A stretch of 64,000 nt of DNA, taken from positions 1,922,001-1,986,000 of the forward strand of contig NZ_CP042862.1 in the NCBI RefSeq assembly GCF_008001015.1. The letters are read 5' to 3'. The position numbers and the translations under genes were made by a program. This document shows positions 59,060 to 64,000 of this stretch, piece by piece; positions within the stretch are counted from its first letter, which is position 1; each line of letters opens with the position of its first letter. The stretch comes from Serinicoccus profundi. Its GTDB lineage: Bacteria; Actinomycetota; Actinomycetes; Actinomycetales; Dermatophilaceae. The notes under the pieces were generated by a model. It searched no databases. It saw nothing but the letters and a program-made list of their open reading frames with translations, and had not been told where the DNA came from.

Positions 59060-59111
59060 GACTCTCATCCTTCCGTGGAATAAGAGCCTCCATCAGACCC
59101 GGTACGCGACA

Positions 59112-59535
59112 GTCGTCTTCGGTACCGGGGCGCCCTGGTCAGCACCTAGCCCCCTCGACCCTCTCGTCCGAGCCGTGGTCCCGCTCGCCCGCTCATACGT
59201 CATCTGCGCCGCGCATGACCAGGATCGGCAGTGGTCGACCTCTCACTGGCCCCGGCAGGGCGACCACTGCACGCGTCCTCCTCCATCGGCCCCTCGCCCA
59301 CGACCTCCAGCAGGGCCCACCCAGCTACCTGGCGACGTCCCGGACGTGCCTAGAGGCGGCGAGCCCCGAGACCCTGACGCAGACAACCATCCACTTCGAG
59401 AACATCCCCGAGATGGTCCTCGTCAGCGGCGGTGACGACCAGTTCCGGCTCTCCGCAGATGGCCGCACGCACCATCCAGGACTGAGCGGGGGGAATGCCA
59501 TGTCCCACGTAGCCCCCACGGGAAACCCCCTCTGA
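59112..59535 (+). pseudogene. Degraded fragment, possibly thioesterase/acyltransferase C-terminus
   Basis: No intact gene. In one plus-strand frame HFENIPEMVLVSGGDDQFRLSADG resembles the C-terminal catalytic-Asp region of acyl-CoA thioester hydrolase/BAAT-type alpha/beta hydrolases (consensus GPVLLVSGGDDQ). The rest has no recognisable start. It lies between the dead IS3 element and the right island border. Confidence 0.3.
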
Positions 59536-59562
59536 CCTATTATTGCTGGTCAGAGGGGGTTT
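59523..59562. terminator. Perfect 15-bp terminator hairpin
   Basis: AAACCCCCTCTGACC pairs exactly with GGTCAGAGGGGGTTT across a 10-base loop. It lies eight bases left of the tRNA-Asn 3' end and now terminates that tRNA. It belongs to the island, since the original terminator is at 40948-40980. Confidence 0.85.
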
Positions 59563-59565
59563 AGA

Positions 59566-59597
59566 CGTGCTCCCCCGACTGGACTCGAACCAGTAAC
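59566..59597 (-). repeat. Right attachment site (attR-like) in tRNA-Asn
   Basis: Identical over 32 bases to 41001-41032. It covers the last 28 bases of tRNA-Asn and four beyond. Identity ends exactly at 59566 and 59597. Confidence 0.9.
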
Positions 59598-59642
59598 CTG
59601 CCGGTTAACAGCCGGCTGCTCTGCCAATTGAGCTACAGGGGA
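59570..59642 (-). tRNA. tRNA-Asn (anticodon GTT)
   Basis: A 73-base cloverleaf. The acceptor TCCCCTG pairs with CGGGGGA, the D arm contains GCTCAATTGGCAGAGC, and the anticodon loop is CTGTTAA. The T arm is ACTGGTTCGAGTCCAGT. CCA is not encoded. Its 3' part is the integration site of the island, so the island's insertion kept the gene whole. Confidence 0.95.
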
Positions 59643-59763
59643 TTATGCAGCGAGTAGGAACTTTAGCAAACGGGTGAGCCCGCGCCGAAATCCCGTCGCA
59701 CCGAGCCAGGCGGCCCGAGCGCGGTCACGAGGCGTGGCCTCAGGCCACCCCCGCGGGGCCTGC

Positions 59764-60351
59764 TCAGTCGGCGGTCACCGGCGGGTTCGGTGGCAGCCCG
59801 ACCTGGTCACGCAGGTCGACGCGGACGGCGTGCACCGCGGCCGCGAGCTCGGGGTCGGACTCCCCCGGCCCCCGGCCCCACAGCACCTGCTCGACGAGCT
59901 CCCGTGTCGGCAGGACCTTGCGGATCGTCACCCGTGCCGTGCGGCGGGGGCCGAGGTCGACGGCGCGCATGAGGACAACGGTGGCCGAGGTCCGCTCGCG
60001 GAAGACCTGCGGGACCATGCCGGGGCCAGTGCGCCGCTGCAACACCCACTGGCGGCCGCCGAGCTGGTCCACGAAGGTGACGGCCAGGGCCCACAGGTCG
60101 GGGTCCCACGCGCCGGTGTCCACCTCGTGCCAGGGCCACTCGAGCAGCACGTCACCGGTGTCGGCGACCTCGCGCAGGCAGAAGGTCGTGAGCAGCAGCC
60201 AGTGGCCGGTGCCGTCCTCCTGCGCACTGGCCAGCACCTGCTCACCACGGGCGAGGGTGGGTCGGACGGCGTGGGGCAGGTCACCCGGGTCGCGCTCGGG
60301 CTTGGGGGCCGCACCGATCGTGCGCGAGCGCCACAGAGGCATCGTCCTCAC
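59764..60351 (-). CDS. Conserved actinobacterial protein downstream of dnaG
   Basis: A 195-residue protein with no known domain that I can name. RPTLARGEQVLASAQEDGTGHWLLLTTFCLREV leads into a beta-rich region with HEVDTGAWDPDLWALAVTFVD. It ends in a helical RELVEQVLWGRGPG. Similar proteins follow dnaG in related genomes, as far as I recall. The GTG at 60351 overlaps the dnaG stop (GTGA), so it is translated with the primase. Confidence 0.7.
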   Translation of the reverse strand: MRTMPLWRSRTIGAAPKPERDPGDLPHAVRPTLARGEQVLASAQEDGTGHWLLLTTFCLREVADTGDVLLEWPWHEVDTGAWDPDLWALAVTFVDQLGGRQWVLQRRTGPGMVPQVFRERTSATVVLMRAVDLGPRRTARVTIRKVLPTRELVEQVLWGRGPGESDPELAAAVHAVRVDLRDQVGLPPNPPVTAD

Positions 60352-62282
60352 TCCATCCTGGACCGCAAGCGGGCCCGTTCGCGGTGCAGCTCCATGAGCC
60401 GCTCGTCCAGCCGGCGCTTGTCCGGGCTGCCCTCCGGCGCCCGCGACTGCTGCCCCAGGAGGTCGGCGACCTCCTGCTCGACCCCGGCCAGCCGCACCCG
60501 CAGGACGAGCCAGTCGACGAAGGCCTCACGCGGCATACCGCTCTCCGGGTCGAGACGGTCCGGCAGCGTCGCCACCGACAGCTCGTGCACGAGCGGGTGC
60601 ACCGGCGGTGGGGTGCCTGCCAGGACGGCCTCCACCCACCCCCGCGCACTGCGCTGCGACGCCCCAGGTATGCCGCCGGACTGCCGCATCGCGTGCCAGA
60701 CCGCCCGGTGCATGGGCGCCCGCAACGCCTCGGGCTCCAGGTCGTCCATGTCCTCGGGGACGATGGCCAAGGGGAACTGCAGCGCGACCTGGACGAGCTG
60801 ACGCTCGGCGACCTGGACCGGGTCGCGCAGGTCGGGCTGGGGCAGGGTCGGGGCCACCGGACCCTCCACCGCGGCGGCGTCCGGCGTCCGCGCCGCCGGG
60901 GTGGTCGGTGCCGGTCGGGTCGCCGCGTGGTGCACCTCGGTCGTGAGCGCGTCGGGGTCGATGCCCATCCACCCGGACACGTCCCTGATGACCTCCGGGC
61001 GCAGGGTGCGGTCCTTGATCTGGGCGAGGATCGGCGCCACCGCCCGCATGGCCTGCACCCGCTGCGCGGCCTCGGACAGGTCGTAGGGCGCCAGGGTGGT
61101 CCGCACCGCGAACTCGAAGAGCGGGGTCGCCCCCGCGACGAGCTCGCGGACGGTGCGGCCCTGCTCCTCCCCCTCGGCGTCCTTGGTGGCGATCCACAGG
61201 TCGTTCGGGTCCTGGCCGTCGGCGGCGACCGCGACGTAGGACTGCGCCGCCCACCGCTGGTCCTGCTCGAAGGCCTTCATCGCGGCCTTCTGCCCGGCGG
61301 CGTCCCCGTCGAAGGTGAAGATGACCTTGGCCGGGGCGCGGCCCGCCTCGTCCCGCAGGATCCGCCGCAGGATCGAGATGTGGTCGCTGCCGAAGGCCGT
61401 GCCGCAGGTCGCGACCGCCGTGCCGACGCCGGACAGGTGCGCGGCCATGACGTCGGTGTAGCCCTCGACCACGACCGCCGTCCGCTCGGTCGAGATCGCC
61501 TTCTTGGCGAGGTCGAGGCCGTAGAGCACGCCGGTCTTCTTGTAGATCGGGGTCTCGGAGGTGTTGAGGTACTTCGCCGGGCTCCAGTCGTCGTCGAAGA
61601 GCCGCCGCGCGCCGAAACCCACGGTGTCACCGGTGATCGCCCGGATCGGCCAGAGCACCCGGCCCTGGAAGCGGTCCGACAGGCCCCGCCCCCGACGGTT
61701 GGCCAGGCCACCGAGCACCAGATCCTCCTCGGTGAAGCCCTTGAGCCGCAGGTGCGAGACGAGCGCGGTGCCCTCGCGCGGGGCATACCCGACCATGAAC
61801 TGTGTCGCGTGCTCGCCGGTGAAGCCCTTGTCGCGCAGGAAGTCCCGCCCCTTGCGTCCCTCACCCGAGCGCAGCAGCGCCTCGTGGTAGAACTCCTCGG
61901 CGACCCGGTGGGCCTCCATGAGCCGGGTGCGCTGCCCGACCGGCGCCTGCTCACCGCGACCTCGACCGCCCGGCCCGGTCTCGTCATACCGCAGCGTGAT
62001 CCCGAGCTTGTCGGCCAGCCGCTCCACCGCCTCGGAGAAGGTGAGGTGGTCGATCTCCATGAGGAAGGAGATGACGTCGCCACCCACGCCGCACCCGAAG
62101 CAGTGGTAGCTCCCGAGCGCCGTGCGGATCTGGAAGGAGGGGGTCTTCTCGTCGTGGAAGGGGCACAGGCCCTTCATCGCGCCGACGCCGGCGCTGCGCA
62201 GCGTCACGTGCTCGCGGACGACCTCCTCGATGGAGGCGCGCTCCTTGACGACCTGGATGTCCTCGGCCTTGATCCGCGCCAC
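60348..62282 (-). CDS. dnaG: DNA primase
   Basis: Makes RNA primers for replication. It has 644 residues. The N-terminal CHC2 zinc finger uses C40, H43, C61 and C64. The TOPRIM core shows VVVEGYTDVMAAH and VIFTFDGDAAGQKAAM with its metal-binding acidic residues. The C-terminal helicase-interaction part spans about 470-644. The GTG at 62282 has AGGAGG five bases upstream, which fixes the start. Confidence 0.95.
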   Translation of the reverse strand: MARIKAEDIQVVKERASIEEVVREHVTLRSAGVGAMKGLCPFHDEKTPSFQIRTALGSYHCFGCGVGGDVISFLMEIDHLTFSEAVERLADKLGITLRYDETGPGGRGRGEQAPVGQRTRLMEAHRVAEEFYHEALLRSGEGRKGRDFLRDKGFTGEHATQFMVGYAPREGTALVSHLRLKGFTEEDLVLGGLANRRGRGLSDRFQGRVLWPIRAITGDTVGFGARRLFDDDWSPAKYLNTSETPIYKKTGVLYGLDLAKKAISTERTAVVVEGYTDVMAAHLSGVGTAVATCGTAFGSDHISILRRILRDEAGRAPAKVIFTFDGDAAGQKAAMKAFEQDQRWAAQSYVAVAADGQDPNDLWIATKDAEGEEQGRTVRELVAGATPLFEFAVRTTLAPYDLSEAAQRVQAMRAVAPILAQIKDRTLRPEVIRDVSGWMGIDPDALTTEVHHAATRPAPTTPAARTPDAAAVEGPVAPTLPQPDLRDPVQVAERQLVQVALQFPLAIVPEDMDDLEPEALRAPMHRAVWHAMRQSGGIPGASQRSARGWVEAVLAGTPPPVHPLVHELSVATLPDRLDPESGMPREAFVDWLVLRVRLAGVEQEVADLLGQQSRAPEGSPDKRRLDERLMELHRERARLRSRME

Positions 62283-62463
62283 GTGCACCTCCTTCGACCT
62301 GCCCTGCGCCCGAGTGTAGGTCGCGCCACCCACGATCCCGGCGGCGCCCGGAAATCCGCTGCCTCCATCGGGCCGTCGGCGCTAGCATGGAATGCTCCGC
62401 GCCCGCGATGAGTTGACCCTCGCTCTAGAGTCCCACCCTGTCATGAACTCCGAGGAGACCCCT

Positions 62464-64000
62464 GTGCGCTCTGCGTCCGCCACCGACGCGCCACCGACCA
62501 GCCCCGACGTCGCTGAGCTCGACCCACGTCGGGTGCGGCTGGTCATCAGCGTCCTCACGGCCGCAGCCTTCGTCGTCATCCTCAACGAGACGCTCATGCT
62601 CAACGCGCTGCCGCCCCTCATGGACGCCTTCGGCGTCGACGCGCGCGCCGGGCAGTGGCTGACCACCGGCTTCCTGCTCACCATGGCCGTCGTCATCCCC
62701 ATGACCGGCTGGCTGCTGCAGCGGCTGAGCATCAGGACCGCCTTCGTGCTCGCGATGAGCGTCTTCCTCATCGGCACGGCGACCGCAGCCCTGGCGCCGA
62801 CCTTCGGGGTCCTTCTCGCAGGCCGCATCGTGCAGGCCAGCGGCACCGCCGTGATGATGCCGCTGCTCATGACGACGATCATGACCATGGTGCCGCTGCA
62901 CCGCCGCGGCGCCGTCATGGGCAACCTCAGCCTGGCGATCTCCGTCGCCCCCGCGATGGGCCCGCCCGTCTCCGGCCTCATCCTGCAGTTCGCCTCCTGG
63001 CGGTGGATCTTCGGGCTGGTCCTGCCGATCGCGCTGCTCATGCTCATCGCCGGTGCGCGGCTCCTGCGTGGCAGCGAGCCCGGCCGCGCCGCCCACCTCG
63101 ACGTGCTCAGCGCCGTGCTCACCGCCCTCGGCTTCGGCGGCCTGGTCTACGGCCTCAGCTCCTTCGGTGAGGGCGCCGGCGGCGGCATCAACCCGTTTGC
63201 CGCGCTCGGTGTCGGCCTGGTCGCCCTGGTCGCCTTCGTTTGGCGGCAACGGTCGCTCATCCGTCGCGGGAACGGATCCGTCTTCCTCGACCTGCGGGCA
63301 CTGCGCATCCCCCGGTATGCCGTGACCTTCGCGCTCATGTGCCTCGCCTTCATGGCGCTCATCGGCGGGATGTTGCTCCTGCCGATCCTGCTGCAGCAGG
63401 TGCGCGGCTTCGGCACCCTGGCCTCCGGCCTGGTGCTCATGCCGGGTGGGCTGGCGATGGGTCTGCTCGGCCCGACCGTGGGCCGGCTCTACGACCGGCT
63501 CGGGCCGCGCCCGCTCGTCGTGCCCGGCGCCATCGGCCTGGTCGCCGGCATGGCCGGGATGGCGATCTTCGCCGCGGTCGCACCGTTGTGGGGCCTCGTC
63601 GGCCTGCACATGCTCATCAGCATCTCGCTGTCCTTCCTCTTCACGCCGTGCTTCACGGCCGGGCTGGGCTCGCTGCCGACGCATCTGTACTCGCACGGCA
63701 GCGCGATGCTCGGTGCGGGTCAGCAGGTGGCGGCCGCCGCCGGGACCGCGCTCGTCGTCACGGTCATGGAGGTCCGCAGCCACCAGCTGGCGGGCCAGGG
63801 CCTGACCGAGACCGCCGCCACCAGCGGCGGCATCGGCGCCGGGCTGCTCGTCGCGACCGCGGTGACGGTGGGCGTGCTCGCTCTCGCGCTGTTCGTCCGC
63901 GCACCGCGCCCGGACGGTGAGGCGTCGGAGACCCCGACCGCGGCGTCCGGGGCGGCGCCGACGGCGACGTCAAGCGAGCCGGAGCCCACGGCATACCCCG
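62464..64000 (+). CDS. DHA2-type MFS drug efflux transporter, cut by window end
   Basis: The reading frame is open to the last base (512 codons seen). Signatures of the 14-helix EmrB/QacA family are ILNETLMLNALPPLMDAFGV, QWLTTGFLLTMAVVIPMTGWLL and AGRIVQASGTAVMMPLLMT. SVAPAMGPPVSGLILQFASWRWIF carries motif C. The GTG at 62464 has GAGGAG seven bases upstream. An ATG at 62443 also opens the frame. The last visible residues are a hydrophilic tail, so little is missing. Confidence 0.88.
   Translation, partial: MRSASATDAPPTSPDVAELDPRRVRLVISVLTAAAFVVILNETLMLNALPPLMDAFGVDARAGQWLTTGFLLTMAVVIPMTGWLLQRLSIRTAFVLAMSVFLIGTATAALAPTFGVLLAGRIVQASGTAVMMPLLMTTIMTMVPLHRRGAVMGNLSLAISVAPAMGPPVSGLILQFASWRWIFGLVLPIALLMLIAGARLLRGSEPGRAAHLDVLSAVLTALGFGGLVYGLSSFGEGAGGGINPFAALGVGLVALVAFVWRQRSLIRRGNGSVFLDLRALRIPRYAVTFALMCLAFMALIGGMLLLPILLQQVRGFGTLASGLVLMPGGLAMGLLGPTVGRLYDRLGPRPLVVPGAIGLVAGMAGMAIFAAVAPLWGLVGLHMLISISLSFLFTPCFTAGLGSLPTHLYSHGSAMLGAGQQVAAAAGTALVVTVMEVRSHQLAGQGLTETAATSGGIGAGLLVATAVTVGVLALALFVRAPRPDGEASETPTAASGAAPTATSSEPEPTAYP

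Larger units (their letters stand above)
56747..59111 (-). mobile_element. IS3-family element interrupted by an IS110-family element
   Basis: The ends are inverted repeats. The left begins TGTCGCGTACCGGGTTTGG and the right ends GGTACGCGACA, both extending through GAGCCTCCA-CA-ACCCGG. OrfA lies at 58740-59059. OrfB is split: its start is at 58686-58742 and the rest at 56750-57450. An IS110-type element fills 57457-58685. No target duplication is visible outside the ends. OrfB also lacks the stretch between its FGVEPIC-like motif and the RTKGPRTT region, so the element is dead. Confidence 0.8.
41001..59597. mobile_element. Genomic island inserted in the 3' end of tRNA-Asn
   Basis: The first 32 bases (41001-41032) are identical to 59566-59597, of which 28 lie in the intact tRNA-Asn gene. 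The distance between the copies is 18565 bases. This is the arrangement left by a tyrosine-recombinase element. No integrase is visible; insertion sequences sit next to both ends and may have removed it. Cargo includes catalase, envelope-stress proteins, regulators, transporter and toxin-antitoxin remnants. The GTATGC word common in the flanking chromosome is nearly absent inside. Confidence 0.88.

Overview
The window is high-GC DNA with GTG/ATG starts, many 4-base ATGA/GTGA gene overlaps and classic actinobacterial gene orders: glnE beside a GlnA2-type glutamine synthetase, sseB-priA, NIF3/zinc-ribbon/phosphatase, peroxiredoxin-DUF3052-aceE, a PucR-like regulator followed by fabD-fabH-acpP-fabF, gluABCD, and dnaG. 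It looks like the chromosome of a soil or marine actinobacterium, probably of the Intrasporangiaceae/Ornithinimicrobiaceae type. That family placement is inferred from gene content and style, not from a search.

The core left part (1-41000) holds housekeeping genes. A FurA-type regulator and catalase pair (307-2330) has a palindromic operator. Nitrogen metabolism lies at 4541-9186 (glnE, glnA2), followed by map and ppgK (10891-12579). A DUF559/AbiEi-like gene (12821-13774) is enclosed by related palindromes and short inverted repeats. Next come a GuaB1-type enzyme, a VIT1-like transporter, RNase P RNA (17292-17685), an RNB nuclease and YaaA. A methyltransferase is bracketed by two near-identical 64-base REP-like hairpins. 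A tRNA-Val abuts nif3. aceE (25858-28613) carries two apparent +1 frameshifts. The fatty-acid synthase cluster (29729-34782), a glycosyltransferase, DUF3145, a CBS protein, tRNA-Met and a glutamate-type ABC importer (37446-40820) complete this part.

From 41001 to 59597 lies an approximately 18.6 kb genomic island inserted at the 3' end of tRNA-Asn. A 32-base piece of the tRNA end is duplicated exactly at both borders. No integrase remains. The island carries an IS3-family element, a GT-A-like protein and a GlgC-like nucleotidyltransferase, a large-subunit catalase with a short-chain dehydrogenase, a PRC-barrel/DUF2382 protein, an envelope-stress operon (YtxH-like, DUF1469, DUF3618, YihY), DUF4235, and TetR and GntR regulators. 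It also carries a flavin-reductase gene with a premature stop next to an MFS transporter, a vapBC remnant, and a cell-wall-binding-repeat fragment fused to a broken IS3 element. That IS3 element is itself interrupted by an IS110-family element with CT at both junctions. A 15-base palindromic box occurs in three divergent promoter regions of the island. The hexamer GTATGC/GCATAC, roughly one per kb in the core, is almost absent from the island.

To the right (59570-64000) the core resumes with intact tRNA-Asn, a conserved small protein, dnaG and a DHA2-type efflux transporter running off the window end. Functionally the window combines central metabolism (fatty acids, pyruvate, glutamine, glutamate uptake) with two separate peroxide-defence sets, one ancestral and one on the island.
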